DNA of 64,000 nt, from contig JALFLM010000005.1 of NCBI GenBank assembly GCA_022774705.1, positions 1 through 64,000 of the forward strand, read 5' to 3'. Positions 36,104 to 44,860 of this stretch are shown piece after piece. The translations under genes and the position numbers were made by a program. Below the pieces are notes generated by a model. It made no database searches. It saw only the letters and a program-made list of their open reading frames with translations, and was not told where the DNA came from. This DNA comes from Lachnospiraceae bacterium (GTDB lineage Bacteria > Bacillota > Clostridia > Lachnospirales > Lachnospiraceae). Position 1 is the stretch's first letter; the number at the start of each line of letters is the position of its first letter.

Positions 36104-37843
36104 ATGAAAGTAATTGAAACAAGAGGGCCTGTCTGTGTAAGCTGTACCAGATGCCTTCGTAAATGCGAGGTAAAGTCAATCCAGCTTACGAACAATACTG
36201 CCATAATTGATGACGATCTGTGTATTCTCTGCGGCCACTGCATCGAAGCATGCCCGCAGCATGCCAAATTTTACATGAGTGACGCATCGAAAGTGCGCAA
36301 CTGGCTGGAAGGAAAAAGAAAGATGGTTCTGTCTCTGGATCCCGCCTATCTCGGCGCATTCCCGGGCATCGAGGGCGGACAGATCATTTCCGCTTTCCGC
36401 CAGGCAGGCTTTATGGCAGTTCATGAGACAGCACAGGCAGCTGCCGTCCTGACCTCCGAATACGCCAGAATCGCGGAAAACAGCCACAAACCGGATCACG
36501 AGAACAATATTATCACCTCAGCCTGCCCTGCAGTGAATTCCCTGATCGAAATTTATTACCCGGATCTTCTCCCCAGCCTGGCTCCGGTTGCTTCACCCAT
36601 GATTGCTCATGGACGCTATCTGAAAAAATATTACGGCGCAGATACACTGGTCGTTTATGCCGGTCCCTGCTTTGCCAGAAAAGGAGAAGCTTACGCCCCT
36701 GAAAATGAGGGGGCTGTAGATGCTGTGCTTACCTTCTCGGAGCTGGTGCGTTTCATGGAACGGCTGGGTATTGACATGAAGCAGATGGAAGAAAGCCGGC
36801 CGGACAATCCCGATCCGGCTGTCAACAAGCTTTACCCCACTGCCGGCGGGATCATCACTGCGCTGCGCTGCAATGAAAAGTTTCCCGATTCGCGGTACAT
36901 GAGCTTCCACATCAGTTCCATTTCCAACTGCCGCAATGTACTTCAGGAGCTGCGGGAGGGAATTTACAGCAATTGCGTCATCGAGATGAGTGCGTGTCCC
37001 GGCGGCTGCGTCAACGGACCTGCCCGGCCTGCCGACACCTCCGGATACCGCTGCAATCTCCGTCTGAAAAAGCAGACAGACCGGGTATCGGTTCCCGGAC
37101 AGCAGGTGGAAGATTTCCTTAATACCACGGCCGTTGTCAGCTGCTATTCCGACAAATCCCCTCATTACCCGGTTCCTTCTGAAGAAGAGATCTCAGCCAT
37201 GCTGCTGACCATGGGAAAAAAGAGTAAACGGGATGAGATGGACTGCGGTGCCTGCGGCTATCAGACCTGCCGTGAAAACGCTATAGCTGCCTGTCAGGGG
37301 CGTTCTTCCTATGACCGCTGTACCCACTACCTGCACCAGAAAGCTACTTCCCTGGCCAATCTGGTTATGGAAGCAACCCCCAATATGGTCATGATCATCG
37401 GCGGAGATCTGACCATTCAGGAATTTTCCGCTTCCTGTGAGAAAAAATTCCATCTTACCCGCACGGAAGCCATCGGAAAAGATCTGCTGGAAATCATCGA
37501 CGACACCGATTATGCATGGGCCCTGGAAAACAAACAGAATCTGCGGGGCAAGGTTGTGGAACTGACCGGATACGATACCTTTGTCCAGCAGAATATTACA
37601 TATCTGAAGGATGAACATGCCCTGCTGGTGATTTTGATTGATGTAACGGCTCAGAAACGCAGGGAAGATGAAGAATACATGCAGAAGCTGGAAATCGTGG
37701 AACTGGCACAGAAGATTATTGACAAACAGATGATGACTGCACAGATGATCGCCGGGCTGCTGGGCGAAACAACCGCAGAAACCAAAGTGACCCTGAACAA
37801 ACTGTGCCGTTCTCTGCTGGGTGAAGAAGGTGGTGAAGGCTGA
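36104..37843 (+). CDS. Sensory [FeFe]-hydrogenase-like protein with PAS domain (group C type)
   Basis: Resembles the HydS/HsfB group of putative H2 sensors. It is 579 aa from ATG 36104 (AAGGAG 8 nt upstream); a longer frame from 36002 lacks an RBS. Order: two 4Fe-4S motifs (CVSCTRCLRKCEV, CILCGHCIEACPQHA); an H-cluster-like domain with TSACPAV, AGPCFARKGE and SACPGGCVNG, which keeps the four cluster Cys but has Ala where catalytic enzymes have the proton-relay Cys; a 4Fe-4S domain CGACGYQTC at residue 381; and a PAS domain at about 425-515. The C-terminal HydA lobe is shortened. Its stop overlaps the start of the phosphatase gene (TGATG). It faces the hnd operon, which suggests redox or H2 control of hydrogen metabolism. 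Confidence 0.88.
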   Translation: MKVIETRGPVCVSCTRCLRKCEVKSIQLTNNTAIIDDDLCILCGHCIEACPQHAKFYMSDASKVRNWLEGKRKMVLSLDPAYLGAFPGIEGGQIISAFRQAGFMAVHETAQAAAVLTSEYARIAENSHKPDHENNIITSACPAVNSLIEIYYPDLLPSLAPVASPMIAHGRYLKKYYGADTLVVYAGPCFARKGEAYAPENEGAVDAVLTFSELVRFMERLGIDMKQMEESRPDNPDPAVNKLYPTAGGIITALRCNEKFPDSRYMSFHISSISNCRNVLQELREGIYSNCVIEMSACPGGCVNGPARPADTSGYRCNLRLKKQTDRVSVPGQQVEDFLNTTAVVSCYSDKSPHYPVPSEEEISAMLLTMGKKSKRDEMDCGACGYQTCRENAIAACQGRSSYDRCTHYLHQKATSLANLVMEATPNMVMIIGGDLTIQEFSASCEKKFHLTRTEAIGKDLLEIIDDTDYAWALENKQNLRGKVVELTGYDTFVQQNITYLKDEHALLVILIDVTAQKRREDEEYMQKLEIVELAQKIIDKQMMTAQMIAGLLGETTAETKVTLNKLCRSLLGEEGGEG

Positions 37844-39027
37844 TGTATATTGATATGGATTACCGCAGCCTCAATCATGCAGGCGAAGAGCTCTGCGGCG
37901 ATAAGGTTGAAATGGTGCTGACAGAACATTCTCATATTCTGATTCTGGCCGACGGCATGGGAAGCGGCGTAAAAGCCAACATTCTCGCCAGCCTGACTTC
38001 CCGGATCCTTGCTACCATGTTCCGAGAGGGCGCCGCCATTGATGAATGTCTGTCCACTATTCTGGCCACATTGCCCATCTGTCAGGAGAGGCATGTAGCA
38101 TACTGTACCTTTACAGTACTGCAGGTCAATGATGATAATTCCGCCTATCTGGTTGAATATGATAACCCCGATACGATTCTGATCCGCAAGGGGGAAATTA
38201 CAGAACTGGAGCGTACGAAACGTACGATTGAAGGAAAGGAGATTCAGGAGGCCCGCTTTACGGTGCAGGATGGAGATGTGTATGTAATCATGAGCGACGG
38301 CTGCCTGTACGCCAGCAGCGGTCTGAAACTGAATATGAACTGGGACCGGAACCGTCTGGCAAAAATTGCCAAAACCTCATCCCGCATATCTCCTTATTCC
38401 AAACGTATCGCATTTGACATCGTACAGGCCTGCGATGATCAGTACTGGGGACAGCCCGGGGATGATACCACCGCAGCCGTCATGCGCATTTCCGCGCCTC
38501 ATACGCTGAAGCTGTTTACCGGCCCGCCGGTACATAAGGAAGATGATGAAGCTGTTGTCCGGTATCTGATGCAGGACGATGAAAACGGTGAGGACTGCAC
38601 CCGCATCGTCTGCGGCGGAACCAGTGCAAAGATTGTTTCCCGCATCCTGAACAAACCCATTGAACCGGTGAAACAGGACCCGCATCCGGAAATCCCGCCC
38701 TATGATTCCATCGCGGGCATCGATCTGGTTACGGAAGGTGTACTTACCCTGAACAAGGTAATCGACCTGCTGAAACCCTGTGTCCTGGGAAAGTCTCTTG
38801 ATGAACTGTTTTTCGATGAACTGGATCAGGACAACGGTGCAGCGCTGATTGCCACCGCCCTGTTTGAGGACTGCTCCCATCTGGAGCTCCTCATCGGCCA
38901 GGCCATCAATGAAGCCTATGAAAATCCGGAGATTTCCACTGATCTGGCAACCCGCATCCACCTGACACAGGAGCTGATCGATACTGCAAAAGCGCTGGGA
39001 AAAACCGTCAGTGTGAAATACTATTGA
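37843..39027 (+). CDS. SpoIIE-type PP2C serine phosphatase partner of the sensory hydrogenase
   Basis: Removes phosphate from Ser/Thr of a protein target, often an anti-anti-sigma factor or HPr-like protein; the target is unknown here. It is 394 aa. The PP2C fold shows LILADGMGSGVKAN (metal-binding Asp), VYVIMSDGCLYAS, and GDDTTAAVMRI. A C-terminal region of about 180 residues after KLFTGPPV is unusual and not recognised. The start codon overlaps the sensory hydrogenase stop, so the two are made together, matching the hydrogenase-phosphatase pairs described as group C3. Confidence 0.88.
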   Translation: MYIDMDYRSLNHAGEELCGDKVEMVLTEHSHILILADGMGSGVKANILASLTSRILATMFREGAAIDECLSTILATLPICQERHVAYCTFTVLQVNDDNSAYLVEYDNPDTILIRKGEITELERTKRTIEGKEIQEARFTVQDGDVYVIMSDGCLYASSGLKLNMNWDRNRLAKIAKTSSRISPYSKRIAFDIVQACDDQYWGQPGDDTTAAVMRISAPHTLKLFTGPPVHKEDDEAVVRYLMQDDENGEDCTRIVCGGTSAKIVSRILNKPIEPVKQDPHPEIPPYDSIAGIDLVTEGVLTLNKVIDLLKPCVLGKSLDELFFDELDQDNGAALIATALFEDCSHLELLIGQAINEAYENPEISTDLATRIHLTQELIDTAKALGKTVSVKYY

Positions 39028-39259
39028 TCAGTTCTTCCTTCTGTTTTCTTGACATCTTTTTAATAGCCGCCTCCCGGCGCAGTGCTTCTCCCCTGTCGGA
39101 GTATTCCTCCCAGTAGAGAAGCTTCACCGGACGGCGGCTTCTTGTATACTTTGCTCCCTTTCCCTGATTATGCGTATTCACCCGCTCTTCCAGATGAGTC
39201 GTCCATCCGGTATAAAAGGTACCGTCCGCACAGGAAAGGATATAAACATAATTTTTCAC
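39008..39259 (-). CDS. GIY-YIG nuclease-domain protein, UPF0213 type
   Basis: An 83-aa single-domain protein with YVYILSCADGTFYTGWT (GIY-YIG strand pair), the catalytic Arg in NTHNQGKGAKYTRSRRP, and a Glu in REAAIKKM. The family is widespread, and a role in DNA repair is suspected but not settled. Its 3' end overlaps the convergent phosphatase gene by 20 bp. Confidence 0.9.
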   Translation of the reverse strand: MKNYVYILSCADGTFYTGWTTHLEERVNTHNQGKGAKYTRSRRPVKLLYWEEYSDRGEALRREAAIKKMSRKQKEELINSISH

Positions 39260-39271
39260 TTTTCTACCTTT

Positions 39272-40042
39272 TTACTTTTTCAATTTACAAGCACACAGTG
39301 CTGCTCCGATTGCTCCCGCATACCGGCCGTCGGGATCCGTCTTCACCGGACAGTGCAGTTTTTCCGACAGTACCTCCTGCATGTAACCGCAGTCACAGAG
39401 GCCGCCTGTCAGATACACTGTTTCATTCCCGATGTGCAGCCGGCTTCCCTGGGAAACCACCTTTGTACCAATGGAATCAACCACCGCATGGGCAATATTT
39501 TCCCGGGATTCTCCCTGACCGATCAGGCTGATTACTTCAGACTCGGCAAATACGGTGCACATGGAACTGATAGTTACGCCTTTCCCGCTGCGCGCCAGTT
39601 CGCAGATTTCATCCGGCCTCAGTCCCATGGTATTTGCCATCACTTCCAGAAAACGGCCGGTACCGGCGGAGCATTTGTCATTCATGACAAAATCCTTTAC
39701 CATGCCGTTTTCAACACGGATTGCCTTCGTGTCCTGACCTCCGATATCGATTACCACACCATCCTGTATTCCGTATATCCAGACCGAGCCTCTGGCATGA
39801 CAGGTGATCTCCGTCACCGTCCTGTCCGCATAGGGAACCGCAACCCGCCCGTAGCCGGTGGCCACGCAGGGACTGTCCTCCAGACTGATCCCATGTTCCT
39901 CCAGCTTATCCCGGATTGCCTGCGCCGTATCCACGCTGCTCCAGCCTGTAGGCTGTACAAACTTTAAAACCAGCTCCCTGTCTCCGTTTAAAACAGCCAG
40001 TTTTGCACAGGTGGAGCCGATATCAATACCAATATAATTCAT
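39272..40042 (-). CDS. ATP-dependent activator of a double-cubane/2-hydroxyacyl-CoA dehydratase-type protein
   Basis: An ASKHA-fold ATPase that holds a 4Fe-4S cluster between two subunits and fires low-potential electrons into its partner. It is 256 aa, the usual size of HgdC, YjiL and DCCP reductase. Marks are GIDIGSTCAKLAV, DIGGQDTKAI, and the cluster cysteines C124 (NDKCSAGTGRFLE) and C162 (SSMCTVFAESE). It lies in one cluster with a DUF3343 gene, its likely partner and a desulfurase-like gene, all on the minus strand. Confidence 0.93.
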   Translation of the reverse strand: MNYIGIDIGSTCAKLAVLNGDRELVLKFVQPTGWSSVDTAQAIRDKLEEHGISLEDSPCVATGYGRVAVPYADRTVTEITCHARGSVWIYGIQDGVVIDIGGQDTKAIRVENGMVKDFVMNDKCSAGTGRFLEVMANTMGLRPDEICELARSGKGVTISSMCTVFAESEVISLIGQGESRENIAHAVVDSIGTKVVSQGSRLHIGNETVYLTGGLCDCGYMQEVLSEKLHCPVKTDPDGRYAGAIGAALCACKLKK

Positions 40043-40084
40043 ATTATCTTTCTCTATCCTTTATCTGCTCTTTTTATTCTGATT

Positions 40085-40402
40085 TCAGCAGAATCTGTTC
40101 CGCTTCGGATTGATCTGGCAGGGAAGCGGCACAATACTGTGATATTCTGCATGATTTTTCTCAATGCACGCCCTTGCCGCATCAATATCCTCTTCCCTGA
40201 TCAGCAGGGACATGCCGCACCCCAGTTCCTTCTGAATGGACCGGGGTGCGGGAGCAATGCGCGAGAAGATCTTCTCCCCGCGCAGAAACTCCTGCAGCTG
40301 CAGTCCCTGTGTATAATCCTCAAAGGTAATATAATAATTTATTTTTGTTTCTTTGTCCATATCACATCTGAATTCCGAGCCGGTTTCAGAGCCGGAAACC
40401 AT
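40085..40402 (-). CDS. DUF3343 protein, putative S/Se carrier-like
   Basis: A 105-aa protein (or about 91 aa if it starts at ATG 40360). The pattern YYITFEDYTQGLQLQEFL, RIAPAPRSI, ELGCGMSLLIR matches DUF3343, a family proposed to carry sulfur or selenium on its conserved Cys (here in GCGM). The upstream gene's stop overlaps the ATG at 40402 (TAATG). Occurrence next to a cysteine-desulfurase-like gene fits a persulfide or selenium relay; the link to the double-cubane pair is inferred. Confidence 0.8.
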   Translation of the reverse strand: MVSGSETGSEFRCDMDKETKINYYITFEDYTQGLQLQEFLRGEKIFSRIAPAPRSIQKELGCGMSLLIREEDIDAARACIEKNHAEYHSIVPLPCQINPKRNRFC

Positions 40403-41673
40403 TAATTCAGCATTTCAATAAACGCTTCAATTCTGGTCTTCAGCTGCTGCGCATCCGCATCAGTATAGTCCGTTTCAATGCCGAGGACAGGAATACCTGC
40501 TTCTTTTAAAGCCTTTTCGACAGTATAGCCTTCCGTATCATACAGACAGCAGAATTTCAGATTCACATCGATGACACCGTCCACCTTATACTCTTTTGCC
40601 AGACGCAGAATATCATCCACGCGGCCGTGATTCGGTGTAAAGCAGGCACAGTTGATGCCCATATATCTTTCCGCGATGGCTCTGTACTGATCGTCCAGAT
40701 TATCCTTCGTTTCATCCACAGTATTTTCGAAATACCGGGTTCCTGTACAGGTTTCTTCACAGACAACCGCGCCGCCGCTGGTCTCGATGATATGATGCAG
40801 CTTCCAGTTGGGAATCGCCATGGGAGTGCCCGTTACAAGGATACGTTTTGTGCCTTCCGGGAATACGGAAACGCCGTCTTTGATCCGCTGTTCCAGTTCA
40901 TCTGCCAGTTTGTCGGCCATCTGCGCGCAGCGAACCGGATCATCAAAGAATGCAATCTGCATAACAAGCAGCGCATCCTTACCGCTGATGGGAAGCTTAT
41001 CCGCTTTTCTTGCCTCATATACGCGGGCCAGTGCTTTTCGCTTTTCATTAATGGTATGAATTGCTTTCTGAAGCTTTTCAGGTGTAATCGTATTGCCCGT
41101 AAATTTCTCCACAACACCGGCGAATTCCCGTATTTCCTCCGTCCATTTTTCCACATCCTTCGGACGCTTCATCTGAGGCATATCCATGATATGCATGGGT
41201 ACATCCTGCCCCAGAATCTCCCACGCCTTCTTCTTTCCGTCACAGGTGGTTTCTCCCACGTACATATCCGCAATGCGGAAGAAAGGGCATGTCTTTCCAA
41301 GACGTGCTCCAACCGATGCCTTGATCAGCGGACAGGTGCTTTTAGGCAGTACAGCTTCTCCGTCCGGCACCCAGAACTGGGAGCCGCCGCAGAGACCGGT
41401 CACGATACCGTCCGCAGCAATAACCACTTCATCAGGCACATAAACACAGAAGGTACCAAACACCTTCTGCCCCTTCTTCTGAGCCTCAATCAGTTCGGAA
41501 GGACGGATGCCGTGAATTTCGGATACCACAAAATCCCAGAATCCCATACCCTCGGGTCGATTATCCTGGGAAAGATAGATATCCCCGAAAGCCTCCGGCA
41601 GAACAGCACATAAATTATCGTGCTTGTCCAGATCCATCCCCAGATTTTTCCACATTTCAACATAATCAGCCAT
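40402..41673 (-). CDS. Double-cubane cluster protein-like, 2-hydroxyacyl-CoA dehydratase family
   Basis: A 423-aa single-gene member of the HgdB/YjiM family. True 2-hydroxyacyl-CoA dehydratases need two different subunits, and only one is encoded here, so the fit is better with double-cubane cluster proteins, homodimers that perform ATP-driven reductions of small molecules. Cysteines at likely cluster positions are in VTGLCGGSQFW, STCPLIKASVG, KTCPFF, VCEETCTGTRYF, INCACFTPNHG and LKFCCLYDTEG. Its activator lies two genes downstream. The natural substrate is unknown. Confidence 0.85.
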   Translation of the reverse strand: MADYVEMWKNLGMDLDKHDNLCAVLPEAFGDIYLSQDNRPEGMGFWDFVVSEIHGIRPSELIEAQKKGQKVFGTFCVYVPDEVVIAADGIVTGLCGGSQFWVPDGEAVLPKSTCPLIKASVGARLGKTCPFFRIADMYVGETTCDGKKKAWEILGQDVPMHIMDMPQMKRPKDVEKWTEEIREFAGVVEKFTGNTITPEKLQKAIHTINEKRKALARVYEARKADKLPISGKDALLVMQIAFFDDPVRCAQMADKLADELEQRIKDGVSVFPEGTKRILVTGTPMAIPNWKLHHIIETSGGAVVCEETCTGTRYFENTVDETKDNLDDQYRAIAERYMGINCACFTPNHGRVDDILRLAKEYKVDGVIDVNLKFCCLYDTEGYTVEKALKEAGIPVLGIETDYTDADAQQLKTRIEAFIEMLN

Positions 41674-41692
41674 AATATCTTTCTCCTTTGTT

Positions 41693-42838
41693 TTATTCTT
41701 CCTCTTCTTCCGTCAGTTCTCTCATGGCAGCAATGGCCGCATCCACTTCCGCTTCCGTATTGAAATGAGAGAAACTGAACCGAACAGCTCCCTGTTTTTC
41801 CGTACCCAGGGCATAATGCATCAACGGTGCGCAGTGAGCACCGGGTCTGGTGCAGATTCCGTAAGTCACAAACAGTTCATCGCTGACCTGTGATGAATCG
41901 TAATCTCCAAGATTCAAAGCTACAATGGGACATCTGTCCCCGGTAGTAAAATCTCCGTAAATCCTGATATTGTGAATATCTTTCACGCCCTCATAGAACT
42001 GCCGCATCAGAGCCTGCTCTTTCCGGCGGATCTCATCGATTCCCGTCTCATTCAGATAATCAACTGCCGCCCTCAGTCCGGCAATGCCATGACCGTTCAG
42101 CGTACCCGCCTCCAGCGCCGTGGGCATCTCCAGCGGATGATGCTTCAGATAGGTCTGCACCCCGCTTCCACCCGATTTCAGAGGGCGGACCGTCAGACCG
42201 TCTTTCACATAAATACCGCCTGTCCCCTGAGGACCCAGCATGCTTTTATGCCCGGTAAAACACAGAATATCAATGTGCATCTTCTGTACATCTATAGGAA
42301 ATACACCTGCGGTCTGGGAAGCATCCACGATAAAAAGAAGCCCGTGATTGCGGGCAATGTCCCCCACCCTCTGTATATCCACCAGATTTCCCGTCAGGTT
42401 TGAGCCGTGAGTGCACACGATTGCCTTCGTATGGGGGCGGATATTTTTCTCAAAATCATCGTAATTCAGTGTGCCCGTCCGGCTGCTTTTTACAAAAGTA
42501 ACCTCCGTACCCTGCGCCTGCAGCTCATACAGAGGGCGCAGCACCGAATTGTGCTCCAGCTCCGTGGAAATCACATGATCACCGGGGCCCAGCGTTCCTT
42601 TCAGCGCAATATTGAGGCTCTCGGTGGAATTGCAGGTAAATGCAATCTGTTTCGGGTTCTCCGCTCCGAAAAATTCCGCCAGTTTACATCTTGTATCAAA
42701 AATCAGCCGGGAAGCATCCAGTGAAGCATCATGAACACCTCTTCCTGAATTCCCCATGGTATTCATGGCCTGAACCACCGCATCGATCACCTGTTTCGGC
42801 TTCACCCGGGTGGTAGCCGCATTGTCAAAATAAATCAT
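41693..42838 (-). CDS. Class V aminotransferase, cysteine desulfurase-like
   Basis: A PLP enzyme that would take S (or Se) from cysteine (or selenocysteine). It is 381 aa. The PLP lysine lies in CFTGHKSMLGPQG and the catalytic Cys region in CTRPGAHCAPLMHY. EAGTLNGHGIAGL and NLTGNLVDI are further family marks. It resembles the EF2568-type branch seen in selenium-associated gene clusters rather than IscS or SufS. It is first in the four-gene cluster, 19 bp before the double-cubane gene. Confidence 0.88.
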   Translation of the reverse strand: MIYFDNAATTRVKPKQVIDAVVQAMNTMGNSGRGVHDASLDASRLIFDTRCKLAEFFGAENPKQIAFTCNSTESLNIALKGTLGPGDHVISTELEHNSVLRPLYELQAQGTEVTFVKSSRTGTLNYDDFEKNIRPHTKAIVCTHGSNLTGNLVDIQRVGDIARNHGLLFIVDASQTAGVFPIDVQKMHIDILCFTGHKSMLGPQGTGGIYVKDGLTVRPLKSGGSGVQTYLKHHPLEMPTALEAGTLNGHGIAGLRAAVDYLNETGIDEIRRKEQALMRQFYEGVKDIHNIRIYGDFTTGDRCPIVALNLGDYDSSQVSDELFVTYGICTRPGAHCAPLMHYALGTEKQGAVRFSFSHFNTEAEVDAAIAAMRELTEEEEE

Positions 42839-43236
42839 ATGTTTTTCTTCCGTTATCTTTCTGCTTTCATCCGCAAATTCTCATAAAAAATATACAGTTT
42901 TCATTTTATGTTCTTATACATATTCTATAAAATCGTCATACCCCTGTCCAATTTTAAATATCTATAAATAACACCGATTTATTGAAAAACACAATAAACC
43001 GCTTTATCCTGTGATGAACAGATAAAGCAAACGGGCACGGAATCTTTTCATGGTTCCATACCCGTTTATTTTCTGAAAAAACTGCATATACTATGATTAC
43101 GAAGCTGTTTATCCGGTTACAGCCAGAGGATAAACGTTACGGTCAGCCGGCGGACCGTGCTTCATATACAGGGGTATACCGTGCGAACCTGTTTCGCGCA
43201 GCATACCCCATTCTTTTATATTTCTTTTCCCCGTTT
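42839..43236. other. Gap between the desulfurase-like gene and sipL, with two hairpins
   Basis: Contains AAACGGGC...GGAA paired with TTCC...CCCGTTT (about 43029-43072), and GGGGTAT paired with ATACCCC (about 43171-43207) with an inner TGCG/CGCA. Both lie downstream of sipL on the minus strand and may end its transcript. The rest is AT-rich promoter-like sequence for the desulfurase-like gene. No gene is seen. Confidence 0.5.
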
Positions 43237-44847
43237 CTATTTCACAATCAGCAGCCTCTGACCCGGCTTCAGTTCATCGCTGGTCAGCGAATTCACCTCC
43301 CTTATGGATGATAACGGTACGTAAAATTTCCTTGCCACGCTCCAGAGTGTATCCTGAGGTTTCACCATATATCCCGTAATTCCGGGCATATTTTCGATTT
43401 TCTCCGGTGTAACCGGTTTCATCCCCATATCGGTAATTACCCGCATTTTCTCCTCCCTGCAGAATACAATGCGAAAACCCGCTGTCACACGGATTTCTGC
43501 TTCATCAGGTCCTGAAAGGACCGCATTGATCTGCTCCACGGAACCGGTGATCTGAAGCTGAGGGCCGTTTTCCGGATTTCCTGCAGGCATCTGGACCGTA
43601 CAGGTAAAAGGATAATCCTCATGTGCAGCCCCAAAGGGATTTCCGGGATCCGCCTGCTGATACAGCAGATCAAGAGAAATAACTCCTTCCAGCACCAGAC
43701 CGTCATCCCCCGGATGATAATCCTCCACCTTCACCAGCGCCCCCGTATACACCACCTGCATCAGCGGTTTTCCCGCGTGAAGCTGCATATTCAGATTCAT
43801 TTTCATGCGGCTTTCACTGCAGCCGGACAGCGTCGTCATGGTAATTTCCGGTTTTGTGATATCAAACTCCATTTCCGGCACATAAACATCCTCCAGAAGT
43901 TCCAGACGCTGCTCCTCGAAAAGCAGAAGATCACACTGCAGCACCGCCTCCACCGCAATCCGGCGCATCTCCCCGTCCTCGTCCTCCGCAGCCGACACCT
44001 CTGTGTGAGCCAGCTGAATGCAGGAAGCAGACAGCATCAGATCTGTGGTGTGAGCCGATTCCACCTCGCCGCTTATGGGAATCTGCTTCTCAAACCACTG
44101 CATGGGAACATGCTCATCCGCCGACCGGTACAGCACAAAAAGAAACAGATCGCCGTTTACCGCAAGACGGCCGTTTTCCGGTCTGCTTTTCACATTACGC
44201 AGCTGCACATCCTGGAAAATGATCCGGTCCACATCGGGTTTTCCGCCGGGCAGCGGAAACATTTCCTTTACACGCAGCGTATCCTTCCCACATATCTTCA
44301 GGCCCGCAAACTGTTCTGTCCTGCCAAGGGTCTCCGGGGACACCCCGGATGAAACCACTGTACCTGAAGATGCTGTTCCCGGAGATACCGGGCCGGAATT
44401 TGCATCATTCTGCACGCCGCAGGCCGCCTGAATTTCCACCAGAGAAAAAGGATACAGAGAAAACGTCACCACAGCCTTCACATTCATTTTCCGGGAATTG
44501 ATCACCTGAGCGCGCAGATCCTCCATGTCCCAGAGCACGGTAACCTGTTCTCCATCCCGCCCCTCATCATGATTAACCATTTCCTCAAAGGCAAAATCCC
44601 CGTGGATGCCGGAAAGCATCCCTCCGTCCTCGCTGGAATACAACACAGAAAATTCAAGATGCCCCGCCAGCCGGATCTTTCCGCCCAGCACACGCATTTC
44701 ATCAAGGCGTACATGTCCCGTCTGCATGATAATACTGCGGATATCCGCATTATTGTCCGATACATTGATATCATCGTCAAATGTAAGCTGCGTCAGCAGA
44801 CGCCTGCCGCCGATTCCATAAGTCAGCTCTTTCCTGATCAGTTCCAA
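43237..44847 (-). CDS. sipL: SipL-like spore morphogenetic protein (DUF3794/SPOCS repeats plus LysM)
   Basis: SipL docks on SpoIVA at the forespore surface in Clostridia and is needed to assemble the coat. The protein is 536 aa from TTG 44847, which has AGGAGG 6 nt upstream and gives the family-like start MELIRKEL. Several SPOCS/DUF3794 modules follow (DDDINVSDNNADIRSIIMQ, FPLPGGKPDVDRIIFQD, VYVPEMEFDITK). A C-terminal LysM domain runs over the last 50 residues (YMVKPQDTLWSVARKFYVPL, LKPGQRLLIVK). It lies 13 bp after the PrcB-like gene. Confidence 0.88.
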   Translation of the reverse strand: MELIRKELTYGIGGRRLLTQLTFDDDINVSDNNADIRSIIMQTGHVRLDEMRVLGGKIRLAGHLEFSVLYSSEDGGMLSGIHGDFAFEEMVNHDEGRDGEQVTVLWDMEDLRAQVINSRKMNVKAVVTFSLYPFSLVEIQAACGVQNDANSGPVSPGTASSGTVVSSGVSPETLGRTEQFAGLKICGKDTLRVKEMFPLPGGKPDVDRIIFQDVQLRNVKSRPENGRLAVNGDLFLFVLYRSADEHVPMQWFEKQIPISGEVESAHTTDLMLSASCIQLAHTEVSAAEDEDGEMRRIAVEAVLQCDLLLFEEQRLELLEDVYVPEMEFDITKPEITMTTLSGCSESRMKMNLNMQLHAGKPLMQVVYTGALVKVEDYHPGDDGLVLEGVISLDLLYQQADPGNPFGAAHEDYPFTCTVQMPAGNPENGPQLQITGSVEQINAVLSGPDEAEIRVTAGFRIVFCREEKMRVITDMGMKPVTPEKIENMPGITGYMVKPQDTLWSVARKFYVPLSSIREVNSLTSDELKPGQRLLIVK

Positions 44848-44860
44848 AACGCTCCTCCTG

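Noticed and set aside
39272..41673. Complete 2-hydroxyglutaryl-CoA dehydratase
   Set aside because: Only one HgdA/B-like subunit is encoded, with no CoA-transferase or dehydrogenase genes nearby; a double-cubane-type protein fits better.
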